A DNA stretch of 64,000 nt, taken from assembly GCF_012489685.1 (NCBI RefSeq), contig NC_080041.1, forward strand, positions 102,951,760-103,015,759, read 5' to 3'. The notes under the pieces are model-generated. The model saw only the letters and a list, made by a program, of their open reading frames with translations, was not told the origin of the DNA and did not search any database. The number at the start of each line of letters is the position of its first letter. Within the stretch, counting starts at the first letter, position 1. Of this stretch, positions 44,537 to 56,800 are shown piece after piece. A program made the translations under genes and the position numbers. This DNA comes from Lotus japonicus. Taxonomy: Eukaryota; Streptophyta; Magnoliopsida; Fabales; Fabaceae.

Positions 44537-47182
44537 ATGCGAGGTAAAACTCCAGCTGATCAACTATTGTTCGATCCATAGATCGAAGCTACAGCTAGGA
44601 GAAACAATAGCAAGACAAGGAGGAGAAAACAATTAGCTGAGCAAAGGAGGGAGGAAGAAGCATCGTCTTCCTCAATCTCTTTAGTAAGACAACAGACAGA
44701 GACCATGGCTGCAGAACCAGCTGGTGGTGGAAATGAGGATACAAATGTAGGATTTGTGAACTTCACTCCAAGGAACATAACCAGGATTGGTAGGCCTGCA
44801 GGTGCTGCTAGGCCACCTGAAGTGAAGACTGGATTGGTGCAGCTGATGTATGCTAATCCTTTCGCTGGCTTGGATCATGAGAATCCTTACACTCACCTGA
44901 CAAAGTTGTATGAACTTTGTTGTACTGCTGGAATTAGCCAAGCTGAGGAAGAAGCTGTATTTCTGAGGCTCTTCCCTTTAACTTTGATTGGGCAAGCAAA
45001 GGATTGGTTCTTGGATCAACCACAGACAACTTTAGCTGATTGGAATGAATTGGAAAAGAAATTCATGACCAAGTACTTTTCTGAATCAAAATATATGGAT
45101 TGTAGAACTGCAATTTCTACTTTTTCCCAAAGTACAGGTGAAAGTTTGCGTGAAGCTTGGGAAAGATACAAATCCATGTTGAGGAGGTGCCCGAATCATG
45201 ACTTTGACGCCAAGACACAAATCCATCTTTTCAGAAAAGGTCTTCAACAACAGAGCAGGATAATGGTGGATGCAACTTCAGGAGGTTCTTTGATGACAAA
45301 GTCTCCAACTGAGGCCATTCAGATCATTGAGGCTATGGCTCTAAATGACCACCAAGATCAACATATGAGAGGACCACCAAGGAGAGGATGCGTTCTGGAA
45401 TTGGGATCAAGTGATGCTATCTTGGCCCAAAACAAGCAACTGCAGCAACAACTGGATGAAGTGAAAAAGACTCTTAGTGATCTTCCCAAACAACTTCGGG
45501 AGATGCAAGATTCTTCTTCCAGGAAGCAGGTGAACAGGTGTGATGTGTGTACTAAGGATCATCCAACAGAATACTGTCAATTACAGGAAGAGGAGGTTCA
45601 CTACCTAGGAAACCAGCAGAGGCAAGGGTACCAGAACAACTATCCCAGGGGAGGTAATCAACAATACAACCAACCTTGGAGGCAAGATGCAAGGCCTTCC
45701 ACCAGCAGGGCACCACCACCTTACCAGAATCAGTCATACCAATAGCCGCCACAGAGCAGGAATCCAACATTAGAAGATACAATGAATCAGTTCATGCAGA
45801 TGACTATGACCAATCAGAAGAACACAGAAGCTTCTATTAAAAATTTGGAGATCCAAATGGGCCAAATGGCTAAGCAGATGGCAGAGAATCAGAAAGGGAA
45901 GTTCCATGCCAATACAGAAGACAATCCCAGGGAGCATTGTAATGCAATATTCACAAGAAGTGGGAGAGTAGTTGGTGGAGAGGTTGGTGATGAGATTGAT
46001 GTGGATGAAGAGAAAAATGAGAGCCATGATCCAAAAGAGAGTGAAAAAGAGGAAGAAGTTGAAAAAGAAGAAGAAAAGAATAAAAGAGAGGTTGTAGATA
46101 GAGAAGTAAAGAAAAAGAGTGAAAAAAATGAGAAAAAGAATGAGAGTGAGGAAATTAGGTGGAGTCCGCCTATCCAACGCTTGCCATATCCTCCTAATTC
46201 CAAGAAGATTGATCATGAGAGGCAAAGGAGGAGGTTTATTGACATTTTCAAGCATTTGAACATCACCATGCCATTTTCTGAAGCATTGGAGCAAATTCCG
46301 TCATATGGCAAGTACATGAAAGAGCTTTTGAACAAAAAGGACAAGTTGAAAGCACTGCATGAAGATGAGGTGATCCAGCTCAATGGACGTTGTAGTGCAA
46401 TTCTACAACGCTTACCACCTCCAAAGCATAGAAGTTCCAAGAGTCTTGTCTTGCCGGTTAAACTTGAAAACAATCAATCCTGTAATGCACTGATAGACTC
46501 TGGGGCTACTATCAATTTAATGCCTCTTTCCTTGTTGAAAAGGTTGGGAGATGTGGAAGTAGAGCCTACAGGGATGACGCTGCAACTAGCTGATAAATCA
46601 GTCAAATTACCTCAAGGAATTGCAGAGAATGTGACTGTGATGGTGGAGCAACTGAATTTCCCAATAGACTTTGTGGTTGTAGATGTTCCTGAAGACAAAG
46701 AGATCCCAATCATTTTAGGGATGCCATTCATTATCACTGCCAGGATAGCATTTGATGTAGATACTGGGATCCTGAAGGTGAGACAAGGTGAAGATGAGGT
46801 ACATTTTACAGTTTTTAGTGATAATCATCACCGACAAAGCAAAGGTATGGTTTCTTTAATTAAAAATGTTGGTTTTGATTTGGAAAAATTATTTGATGAG
46901 CATGATCCATCATCATCTTCAATTGATGCATCAAATCACTTGTCTGAGCTTGAAAATGCAAAAACTAAACATTGTGAAAATAAAAACTGTGATTTTGATG
47001 GTAAAGAGGATGTGAAGAATGGATTAAGGAAGAAAGGAAGGATAAGAAAGAAGAAAAAGTTTTCTAAGATGTGGAAGGTTGTGACTACGTGTCAAAAGTG
47101 CTTCAAAGAACTTCTGAAAAAGGAGAAGGAACCAAAGAGGAAGAAGGGAACCATTCTCTCCTCTTGTCTTTGGTCTCCTTGA
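44537..47182 (+). pseudogene. Athila-like gag-protease, two nonsense codons
   Basis: ATG at 44537 opens the frame, TAG at 44579-44581 interrupts it after MRGKTPADQLLFDP, and it resumes through RRNNSKTRRRKQ to an internal ATG at 44705. Gag runs to about 45900: QLMYANPFAGLDHENPYTHL, RLFPLTLIGQAKDWF and CRTAISTFSQ are the usual Ty3/gypsy retrotransposon gag core. A Cys/His cluster CDVCTKDHPTEYC lies at about 45538-45577. TAG at 45743-45745 interrupts the Pro/Gln-rich part, but the same frame continues at 45782 to 47182. An acidic-basic stretch of Glu/Lys repeats is followed by the aspartic protease (ALIDSGATINLMPLS at about 46484-46528; IILGMPF). Reverse transcriptase should follow the protease but does not; the frame ends in a Lys-rich tail. 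Confidence 0.88.
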
Positions 47183-48280
47183 CAAATTGGATTTCAAAGC
47201 GTCAAGCTATTGACGTTAAAGAAGCGCTTCCTGGGAGGCAACCCAGTGTTTAGTTAGATTTTCCAGTTTTCTAGTTAATTTAGTTAGTGACATGGTGATT
47301 TTGTGAAGTTTCACTTTAATTTGTGTTTTCTTGTGCTTCACAGCTTTTTGTCACCATATTGAGTATGTTCAAAGGCTTAGAGATCAATGATTTGATGGAT
47401 TTGTAAAAGATAGGGTTGTGACTTGTTTTTGCATGCGAACTTGAGGAAATTGTGCATCCTGTGATTTTCTGTTTAAAACCTAAGTTTCAAAGTTATATCA
47501 GGTCTAATTTGATGCTTACCATGCATATGAATTGATGATTTTTGAGGTTGGTGTGTTTTGAGAAAATTGAGGTATGTAGTAGTGTGATCATGATGAAAAA
47601 CAAGTCACTCTAGGTGATTTTCTGCATTAACTGTGCAAAATTGCTTTCCATAACTTTTGAACAAACTCATGTTTGTGTTTTAATGTTAGTTTTCAATATT
47701 AGAATAGGAACCAATGTGAAAATTTAGGCTTTGAAGTGAAAGTGCATTAAGACTGCTCATTGTGTAGTTTTCTTGATCTTGGAGTGTGTCATATGGCGAT
47801 GTGCTACAGCTGTGAAGTTTAAGGCTTCTCACAAGTTTTAAATGATATGAATAGTGAGTCTAAGGACTTAGAAAGCTAGGAAAATGAGAAAAGAAAAAAT
47901 TGAGGTGTTGAGTTGTGAAAATAGCAGAATTGTGTGTAAGGTATGAGTTAAAGTATGAAATAAGAATCTTGTGTCTCTTTTCATGATTTTAATCTTCGCA
48001 CAAGTTTCTTAGATGATAAGTAAGTGGTTTATCTTCTTAGGAAGCATTGAGAATGGATGAATCAAAATTTGAGGTATCCACTTGTGTAAATAGTCAAAAA
48101 GAGTGCTACATTGAATTCATGTTCTTTGATGATTAACATTTGAAATTAAAGTGACTCACAGGTTTAAATTGAAGATAGAAATGTCTCATTATGATTGAAA
48201 ATCAAGGAAGAAGATAAATGCAAATTTTGGAGGTTAGACTTGTGAATTTTGGCAATACTTGACAGTATTCTGCTGCATAA
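47183..48280 (+). other. Athila-like 3' region, first part
   Basis: Just after the stop, another frame reads KRQAIDVKEALPGRQPSV (47200-47253). This matches the conserved phrase found after the pol gene of Athila-type elements, so the deletion removed everything between the protease and this point. The rest to 48280 has no coding signal. Confidence 0.55.
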
Positions 48281-48284
48281 TTAC

Positions 48285-48482
48285 AGGTAATTCGCTTAAG
48301 CCAGACAAAGTATCGCTTAAGCCAAATTCAGAAAGAAGTTACAGTGCATCATGGGTTGAATTTCGCTTAAGCCAGAAGCAAGTTCCGCTTAAGCCATACT
48401 CTAAACAGAAAAGACAGCACTAGAACTGGTATGTTGGCTTAAGCAGGACATGTCTCGCTTAAGCGAGATACTATATAAAAAA
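48285..48482 (+). promoter_or_regulatory. Possible internal promoter: six GCTTAAGC sites plus TATA
   Basis: Six GCTTAAGC palindromes at about 48293, 48315, 48363, 48387, 48434 and 48456 (flanks TCGCTTAAGCCA, CCGCTTAAGCC, TGGCTTAAGCAG, CTCGCTTAAGCGAG), followed at once by ACTATATAAA (48469-48478). The arrangement copies the LTR promoter although the surrounding sequence is not an LTR copy. Promoter function is inferred. Confidence 0.5.
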
Positions 48483-48499
48483 AAAAAGAGGAAACACTC

Positions 48500-48640
48500 A
48501 CTCTTTAAAAACACAAACAGCAACACAATTCTCACACACAAATCACGTACAGCACCCCACACACAAATCACGAATCTCACCTCACACACAAAATCAAGAA
48601 TCACTTCCTCTCACACACAAGAATATGCAACTTGGTTCCA
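48500..48640 (+). repeat. CACACAAATCACG minisatellite
   Basis: Four imperfect units of about 27 bases with TCACACACAAATCACG, TCACACACAAAATCAAG and TCACACACAAG. It would form the untranslated leader of a transcript from the putative internal promoter. Confidence 0.6.
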
Positions 48641-49042
48641 TTGCACACACATGAGCAAGATTTTCAACTTGGTTCAGTCTTCTCTATTCTCTCCTTCTCA
48701 ATTGTACTTGTGATTTGGGGATTTAGTTTTCTACTTCTCAGGTAAAGTTTTCTCATTTCTCCCTCAATTTGATTTCATATTCTAGAGCTCTAAATTTGGG
48801 GGTTTTGATTGTGCAAGCACTGATGAGCATTAAGGAATTTGTGGTCTCATTAGGAAAAGAATTGCATGCTTTGAGTAGGATTGTTTGAGGCTCTTAAGTT
48901 TGGTTACGGGATTGTAAACTCAAATTGTTATATGCTTCATATGTTAAAGGTTGTGCACCCTAGGTGTTTGACAAAATGCATGAATGAAAATATTAAAATT
49001 GTCTTCTACCTAATACATGAGATCTAGGCTGTTCAGGAGCAA

Positions 49043-49219
49043 ATGTTGCAGCACAGACAGGGTCGTGATGCTTGGCCTGAGGACAGGCCGAATTCCAGGG
49101 AGGAGGAGAGAGCTGTTGGACATGGAGATGGAGATGAAGTTACTACTTCTGCAGCAGCTGACTTGCCTGCTGGTGACTACATGATTGTTGTTCAGGAGCA
49201 GGATGGAGTTGAGGATTGA
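49043..49219 (+). CDS. Small acidic ORF in Athila-like 3' region, unrecognised
   Basis: 58 codons from ATG 49043: starts MLQHRQGRDAWPEDRPN, has an acidic SREEERAVGHGDGDEV stretch, and ends VVQEQDGVED. A GGTAAAG donor-like site at about 48740 and a CTGTTCAG acceptor-like site at about 49035 could splice it to the leader at 48.5 kb. Some Athila elements carry an env-like gene here; this may be a leftover C-terminal exon. No domain recognised. Confidence 0.3.
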   Translation: MLQHRQGRDAWPEDRPNSREEERAVGHGDGDEVTTSAAADLPAGDYMIVVQEQDGVED

Positions 49220-50660
49220 TGACCACAACCACTCATCCAAGTTCATTTTTATTTTCAGTCATTTCACTTTCTAACTATTAGTACTTTCCTTGGTTTTGGC
49301 TTTTATTTTGCTGTGTTCTTAATTGCTAGCACATGTTTTGAATTTTGGATTATGAGTTTGTTTTGCTCACTGTTCTGAGTTGCAAATGATTGGCTGTTGG
49401 TTTAGGTAATGAGCATGGGCTATGAAATGCTAAGTTGAGCATGATGTGTGTTTTTAAAAGTTCTTAGTTCATTGTGATTGCACTAACTTGGTGTCATTAT
49501 ATGATATGAATGCATCATTCACATGAATGTCATAGGCTCATTTTGAAAATTCTTGAAATCAGGGACTCCTAAGCCTAGTGAGGAGTGTAGCCAAACACTT
49601 GGTGAGATTTGAGAGATTCGCCATTGTTTTGCACAGTTTTACTTGTTTGAGTCTCTAACTATTGAATTGCATGGGAATGATAGAAAATGATCAAGGCAAT
49701 TTTGTTCTTTAGTGTACATAAACTACTTAGCCAAATAAGCCTACCATTGATTAGGAATTCCAATTGCACCCCTTTTGAGCCTAAATGGAAATTTTGTTGT
49801 TCTTTGTGTATGATCCCGAACTTAAATGACAAAAAAAAGAAAAAAAAAATGTTTCTCCTATACTTTTTAAGTTAAGAGAGCATTTATGTGAGGATTGTAT
49901 GCTAATGTGCTAAGTTGGGAGGAGTGGAGGCTTTGATATCTTTTTGTTTAGTTTTCTATCATTTGCACATATACTGATGAAAAAAAAAATTGCTTGTGTA
50001 TAGTCTATCAAAAACAAAAAAAAAAGAGGGAAAAAGAAAAGAAAAAAAAAATGATTGAAAAAGAATGGAAATGAGAAGAAAAGGGGTTATGTACATGAAA
50101 TTGTCTAAAAAGGGTGAAAAAGAGGATTGGTAGAAGGAGAGTGAAAAAAAAAGAATTCATAATTATTGTGTGAATCCAAATGTAATTGCTCTCTTGACTT
50201 GAAAGTATCCTAAAAATCTAGAAAAACCAATTTTCTTGATAACCCTGGCCACATTACAACCCAGAAAGACCTTTGTGATTCTTGAGTTTCCATGCAGTTT
50301 TAATAGTTGATGAGACAGGTAACAAGTTTGACATGTTGTGATTCAATGGCTGATTAGTGTGAAACACTTACGTCATAGAGAATTAAAGAGTAGTGAATAG
50401 TTTGATGAGAATTTGAATGGTTCCCTGATTGAAGAGTATTGGATTCAATGTTATGCCAATGATTTCATGCTGGTGTATTTTTGTATCATTACTGTAACCA
50501 TTTGTTGTGGGCTTCACATGTTCTAGTTGGTAATTGATGCTTGAATCATGCTTGTGAAAAGAAACTTTGACATTAGTAGTTCATAAGCCATGCTTGTTCA
50601 AGAACCTTTGTGAATATTTTTTGATAGCCAATACCTTTTGTTTGAGGGCAAACAAAGTTC
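49220..50660 (+). other. Athila-like 3' region, second part
   Basis: Long AT-rich stretch without a coding signal, with A-rich runs (49825-49850, 49980-50160). Non-coding 3' regions of this kind are normal for this lineage. Confidence 0.5.
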
Positions 50661-50675
50661 CAAGTTTGGGGGAGT
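50660..50675 (+). other. Polypurine tract of Athila-like element
   Basis: AAGTTTGGGGGAGT ends right at the 3' LTR start; primes plus-strand synthesis. Confidence 0.75.
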
Positions 50676-52039
50676 TGATAAGTACCAAAAATACCTGATT
50701 TTCTCTACTAATTTGGGTACTTTTCTGTTCTAGATGTGTACATTATCTTCCAAATTATCCCTTAATAGGTTAATTTAGTAAGTAGATAGTTTTTATATAG
50801 AAAATACATAGATATGTTAGTTTTATCATTTAAGCTCTTTGGTTTTATTGTAGGATAAAAGTCAAGAGATCCAAACAATTTCAAATGAAAAGGGCTACAA
50901 ATGTTGATCTTCGCTTAAGCCAAATGCTGGCTCGCTTAAGCCAAATTATATGGCAGTAGCAGTGGCAAGTATGTTGATCTTCGCTTAAGCCAAATGTAAC
51001 CTCGCTTAAGCCAAATTACAGGGCAGTAGCAGTGGTTCTGGAAGACAATTTGGCTTAAGCGAGAAATGGTCTCGCTTAAGCTGAAAGACCTTACCTGAAC
51101 ATGAAGAAATCTCCTCGCTTAAGCGGAACCTTTTTTAGCTTAAGCGAAACTGTGCCCTGTTTATAAAAGGCTCGACCAAGATCAGAAAGACATGATCTTT
51201 TGACCTATTTTGGACTTTTGAGAGAAAAAACTTCAGAGAGAAGAAGGGAGGAACTTTGGGAGCTTTGATTCACCATCCATCAAGCTGGAATCATCACCGA
51301 GGACGGCACGGATCATAACTTTCGTCTTAGTTCTTCTTGTAAGCATAGCATCCATGTCTATGGATAGCTAAACTTCTCTTTGTTGGGATTGGATGTAATA
51401 CTTGACTTAAATGTATCCATCTTAGTTCTCTTTCATATGAATCTATTCTATCTCTTGATTTCAATGATATGATCTTGATTTTAATGCTTGTTTTAGCTTG
51501 ATCAACTAGAACATGATTTGAGATTTGATATGTGAGTGAAAGCTACATATTTGAATTAGATTTAGGTTGTATCATCTAATTTACCTGATTGCTAGACATA
51601 GGGTTAGGTTTATTAGTCGCTTAACATCTGAACTCATTACGTTTTGCTTCGTTAGTTATGCGAGACATCGATAATTAGAGAAGTGAATCGTTAATCTGCT
51701 CATGTAAGAAATTAATGAGATAGATAAGAACTGATGTGATGAAATCAAGGATAAAATAGGTTGTATGTGTTGTATTATAGGATATATGAGAGTTGATGTG
51801 TGAACCCCAATCCCAACAGCTTTCTCAATCTGTTTTTAAACCCATTTTTATTACTGTTTTATGTCCACAACATTTCTCAAAACAATCAACCAAACGCTTC
51901 TTGAACTCTTTGCTTAAGTAATTTAGCTAAAGAACGGCGTTGTATTTCCAATTCCCTGAGGACGATAAAAACCCTTTACTATACTACAATTGAATCTTGA
52001 AAGGGATTTGAAAGTAGTTGTGGTAAAAACCTTTCAACA
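50676..52039 (+). repeat. 3' LTR of Athila-like element
   Basis: 1,364 bases, near-identical to 43022-44383. Differences by eye: CAGCTT/TAGCTT, CCCGTTT/CCCATTT, TAAGCAAT/TAAGTAAT, AACAGCG/AACGGCG, CCTAAGG/CCTGAGG, and the last bases CTTAACA/CTTTCAACA. Confidence 0.9.
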
Positions 52040-53613
52040 CTTACTAGTACTGTTTTGATGTAATTTCTTACTGGCTGGAATATTGTGTAAATGGTCGCTT
52101 ATCTAGCTGTAATTCTCATTGTGACTGTGATGATTTTGTCGTACTTTTATTCGACGAATGTTGTAAGACTCTAGGTTGACTTTAGAGCCTTTAACAAAGA
52201 GAATGAGATTAATCGCTTGCAAGTAAATGAGAATTAATGGAACATAGGTCTAGGTGAGACTATGTACCATGAGAACGATAGTGCCGTTAGAGACAAACGG
52301 TAACTTGCACGCGAGGGAGATTTTTGTGGATCATTGCGGCTCCACGTGAACTGTGCATCTGCGGATGTACGAGAATGACCATGGTGTTTTGGTGGGTTGT
52401 GTGATGTGAGGATTCGTTAGCTTAACAGACTAACTGTTATAAAATTTATCCCATAAGCGAATGATTTATGTGTATAATGATAAGGGTTGTGATTTTGTTA
52501 TTCTTGCAATCTGAACCTTGCGCTACTTGTCTATTTGTTATTTGTGGGGGGTAGATGGTCGTGAAGATAACGGTGACGACCCATTCTTGGGAGCTGATAC
52601 TCCGTGACGAGTCACTACTGGATGACGACTACACTTCTGATGAAGAGGAAGAAAATAGAGAGGAAGAGGCAAAGGAATAGGGTTGGGTTGAGAGACATCC
52701 ATTTTCTCTTTGGGTTGAGAGTACCGAGTTCGGGAAGCATTGAACAATTATTTTGTTTTCATTTGGATAAATAAAGTTGATGTACTTTACTTTGATTTTA
52801 GACTTATGTTTCATGCTTATTTTATTTAATTCAAAAGTTTTGGGATGACGTTTACTTCCGTGAGATTTGTAAAGGTTAATCTTTCAAGAGTTTCGCAATT
52901 AATGAACCTTTGTCATTAATCAAAGATTAATAATTGAATCGATGAAAATTCTTTACGAAAATTGGATTAATTGGTTACTGTGTGACACTCGAGAAATCGA
53001 GGCGTTACAATTCTAATTCACCTATTATATATACAGGGAACAAAGAAACAGAAAAAATACCGATTCAAGTGCAGGGGATAACACGAACAAGGCCTGGCAC
53101 TAGAAACAAGAAGAATTCATAACGTAATTCACCAATAGCAGCAGGGCAAAAACAATGCTCCAAGCCAACGCACTACATAAGAGGAGAGCCAAGAAGGAGA
53201 GCTACATACTTTAATAAACAAACAAGGATCCATCAAATAGGCCAAGGAGCATAATTGTGCCAGTATTTGTAAACGCAAGATGAAGTAAAGTGGTTGAGTG
53301 CGCCATTCATACAATAAGGATTTGAAATTCTTCACCTTACCACGCAGCCAGCTCTACGACTTGAACATAATTTGATCCAGTACCTGGTCTACAATTACAT
53401 CTCCATTTTTGAAGATAACATCATTTCGTGTGGACCAAATCAACCCAACAACACAAACCCAAATAGACAAAAATTCCAACTCTTTGTTTCAGTTTTCTAC
53501 AAGGAAACACATGCTGATTTCCACTACCTAGGATGACAGTTGAAAAGCCTAACCAACATTAACATTCCATCTAGAAATTCCACGCAAAAGAGGGAAAAAA
53601 AGGAGGTGCGTAG

Positions 53614-53822
53614 TGTTAGGGAGGAAGACTCTAAGATGTAAACTGAACACACAGGAGAAAGAGAGAAAACGAGAGAGAGATTGTGCTGAGAAAATTTCTG
53701 TTATTCAAATGTTACTCAATTACACAGTACACCTGTTTATATACAGTGCACAGACTAACAACTCCTTAACAACCAATTAACTAATCTAACTGTCAAACTA
53801 ACTTCTGAATTATCTCCTAATA
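53614..53822 (-). repeat. 3' LTR of copia element
   Basis: 209 bases, identical to the other LTR except one base. Plus strand starts TGTTAGGGAGGAAGACTC and ends CTCCTAATA. Confidence 0.93.
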
Positions 53823-53889
53823 CTCCTCCTTAATTCAGAAGTGATACATCAGAAACAAAACTCAGCAAAAACAAAATTTCGGAAAACTT

Positions 53890-56800
53890 CTACTGACATT
53901 TGACATTCAACATGTCTCTTAACTTCTGAAACCTTTCAATCTTCAGAGCTTTAGTCATAATGTCAGCAATCATCAAATCTGTTCCACAGTGCTTCAGCTT
54001 AATCTTCCCCTTGCTCACTTGCTCTCTAATAAAATGGAACTTGGTCTCAATATGTTTACTACGACCATGAGAAACTGGATTCTTAGCCAGGTCAATTGCT
54101 GATTTGTTATCAACTTGCAGCTCAACAGTTTCTCCAATGGCTACCTTCAAATCTCTGAGCAAGGTAGATAACCACACTGCTTGACATGCTGCAGAACAAG
54201 CAGCAATGTATTCAGCCTCACATGTAGACAGGGCCACAACAGATTCCTTTTTTGAACACCAAGACACAGGAGCTCCACAGATCAGAAACACATATCCCAT
54301 GGTGCTCCTCCTATCAAGTAGATCTCCACACCAGTCCGAGTCTGAATAGGCTACAAGTTGTAGCCCAGTTCCTTCTCTTTCCTGATGAGGAAATAAAACA
54401 CCATATCCTTGTGTTCCTTTCAGATATCTTAGGACCCTCTTGGCTGCCATCAAGTGTGATTGTCTCGGGTTGCTCATGAACCTGCTTACTAAGCCAACAG
54501 CATAGGAAATCTCTGGCCTAGTATGACAAATGAATCTCAAGCTTCCCACAATTTGTCTGAAAACAATGTCATCTGCAGCAGGTTCACCTTCTCCTTTATC
54601 AAGTTTCAAATTGATCTCAGCTGGAGTCTCAGCACTGTTACAATTCTGCATATTGAACCTCTTCAAGACTTCAGAAATGTACTTCTTTTGATGCATTAAA
54701 ACACCCCTCTCAGTGTGAACAAACTCTATGCCTAGGAAGTAAGTCAAAGTTCCTAGATCAGACATTTCAAATTCCTGTTTTAAGGATGTCTTCAACTCTT
54801 CAATCCCTGATAAGCTAGTGCCAGTTATCAAGAGATCATCTACATATAAGCAAATAATCAGAACATCAACCTGATTCATCATCTTCACATAGACACCATG
54901 TTCACTAGTGCACTTCATGAAGCCTGAATGTACAAGGAAAGTGTCTATTCTTTTGTTCCATGCCCTAGGGGCTTGCTTCAGGCCATATAAAGCCTTCCTC
55001 AGTTTCAAAACTTTGCTTTCTTTGCCAGTTGAAATAAAGCCTTGTGGCTGTTGAATGTAAATTTCTTCCTCCAATGGACCATTTAGAAAGGCTGACTTCA
55101 CATCTAATTGCCATAAGGTCCAGTTCCACCAAGAAGCAAGAGCAACAATCAGCCTTATTGTTTCCATTCGAGCCACAGGTGCAAAGACCTCCTCATAGTT
55201 AAGCCCTTTCTTCTGCATGAACCCTTTTGCAACTAGTCTGGCTTTGTGTTTGGCAATGGTGCCATCAGGCTTCAGTTTAGTCTTGAACACCCATTTCACA
55301 GCAATAGGAACCTTTCCTGGAGGTAAGTCAACCAGATCCCAAGTTCTATTTTTCTCTATGGATCTGATTTCTTCTTCCATTGCATGCCTCCAAGTTCTGT
55401 TTATGTTGGCTTCTTCAAATGTGACTGGTTCAGCATCAGCCATTAAGGCCATATGTTGCATCAGATCTCCTTCCTCAGTGACCTCATTGTCCTGAAAAAT
55501 ATGATAATCTCTAAGCCTAATTGATGGATTCCTCACCCTGGCAGATCTGGTTCCCTCAGTTGCAGATTGAGGCACAACTTGAGTATTCTCAGTTTCAGTC
55601 CTTACTTCTTCTTCCCAGTCAAAATGCAATTGTGTAGACTTGATTGTATCATCAATGTCATCCCAAAACCCAGCTTCATCAAAATGCACATCTCGACTAT
55701 AAAGGATCTTCTTTGTCACAGGATTGAAAAGTTTATAGGAACCAGTAGGGTTGTAGCCGATGAGTATCATTGGCTCACTTTTATCATCAAGTTTCTGCCT
55801 TTTCTGATCTGGAATGTGCCTGTAGCATAAGGATCCAAAAATCCTGAGATGACTGATAGAAGGCTTGATCCCAGTCCACACTTCCTCAGGGACTTTGCCA
55901 TATAATCTCTTTGTGGGGCATCTGTTCAAGATGTATGCAGCAGTAGCAGCTGCTTCCCCCCAGAGATATTGTGGTAAATTCTTTCCTCTTAGCATGCTTC
56001 TGACCATATTGAAAATGGTCCTATTCCTCCTCTCAGCCATCCCATTGTGTTGAGGTGTGTAGGGTGCTGTGACTTCATGGGAAATTCCTTGTACTTTGCA
56101 GAAGTCATCAAATTCCCTAGAAGTAAACTCACCTCCTCCATCGGTTCTAAGAACCTTGATGAATTTCCCTGACTGTTTTTCTGCCAAACTCTTGAAAGTT
56201 TTAAACATGACAAATGCATCACTCTTGGCCTTAATCAGATATAACCAAATTTTTCTAGAGAACTCATCTACAAAGGAGACAAAGTATCTGTTTCCACCCA
56301 CTGTTGACACCTCAATTGGTCCACACACATCTGAGTACACTACATTGAGTAAATCCTTGGCTCTTGAGGGGGTGTAGGAACTGAAGGAACTCCTAGGTTG
56401 TTTACTAATTAAGCATTTGTCACAAACCTTATTGGGAATTTGAATGTAAGGTAATCCATGGACCATTGATTTAGATTTCAGCAATCTAATATCTCTAAAA
56501 TTCAAATGCCCTAATCTTAGGTGCCATAGCCAAGCATTATCAGCAAGAATAGCAGCAGAAAAACATTGAGATTCAGAGGTTTCCAAGTATACCTTGTAGG
56601 TTCTGTTCTTAGCTTGTGGGATCTTTAGAACCATCTCTTCTGATTCATCAAAGACCTCCATGAACCCTTTCCCTATCTTCACAGAGAAACCCTTTTCTGC
56701 CAACTGTCCCACACTAATCAGATTGTTCTTCATGCCAGGGACATAGAGTACATCTGTGATTACTGCTTGTCTCCCATCTTTCTTTTTCACCATGACATTT

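Larger units (their letters stand above)
43022..52039 (+). mobile_element. Athila-like gypsy element, non-autonomous, young
   Basis: LTRs 43022-44383 and 50676-52039, both beginning TGATAAGTACC and ending ACA, flanked by a perfect 5-bp duplication CTTAC (43017-43021, 52040-52044). The primer-binding site TGGCGCCGTTGCCGGGGA at 44387-44404 is complementary to tRNA-Asp, typical of Athila. A polypurine tract TTTGGGGGAG lies just before the 3' LTR. The two LTRs differ at only about six places in 1.36 kb, nearly all transitions, so insertion is recent. It encodes gag and aspartic protease, but reverse transcriptase, RNase H and integrase are absent. A 3.5-kb 3' region follows. Confidence 0.9.
41187..53014 (+). 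mobile_element. Solo LTR (about 2.8 kb, Tekay/Del-like), split by gypsy element
   Basis: The LTR starts TGTAAGACCTTAACC at 41192 and ends GAGGCGTTACA at 53009, with canonical TG...CA. It is flanked by a perfect 5-bp target duplication ATTCT (41187-41191 and 53010-53014). After removing the Athila-like element and its duplication the LTR is about 2,795 bases, in the range of Tekay/Del gypsy LTRs, whose style it resembles (TCTGTAGCCCGAGATATTCA; GAAATCGAGGCGTTACA). No internal region is present, so it is a solo LTR from recombination between two LTRs. Strand is assigned by the TG...CA sense and family look, and is tentative. Confidence 0.68.

Noticed and set aside
45889..46203. Minus-strand Ser/Phe-rich ORF
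   Set aside because: It is the antisense shadow of the Glu/Lys-rich part of the gag-protease frame.
48285..48482. Palindrome array as a CRISPR array
   Set aside because: The repeats are 8 bp, irregularly spaced, and the DNA is a plant nuclear retroelement.
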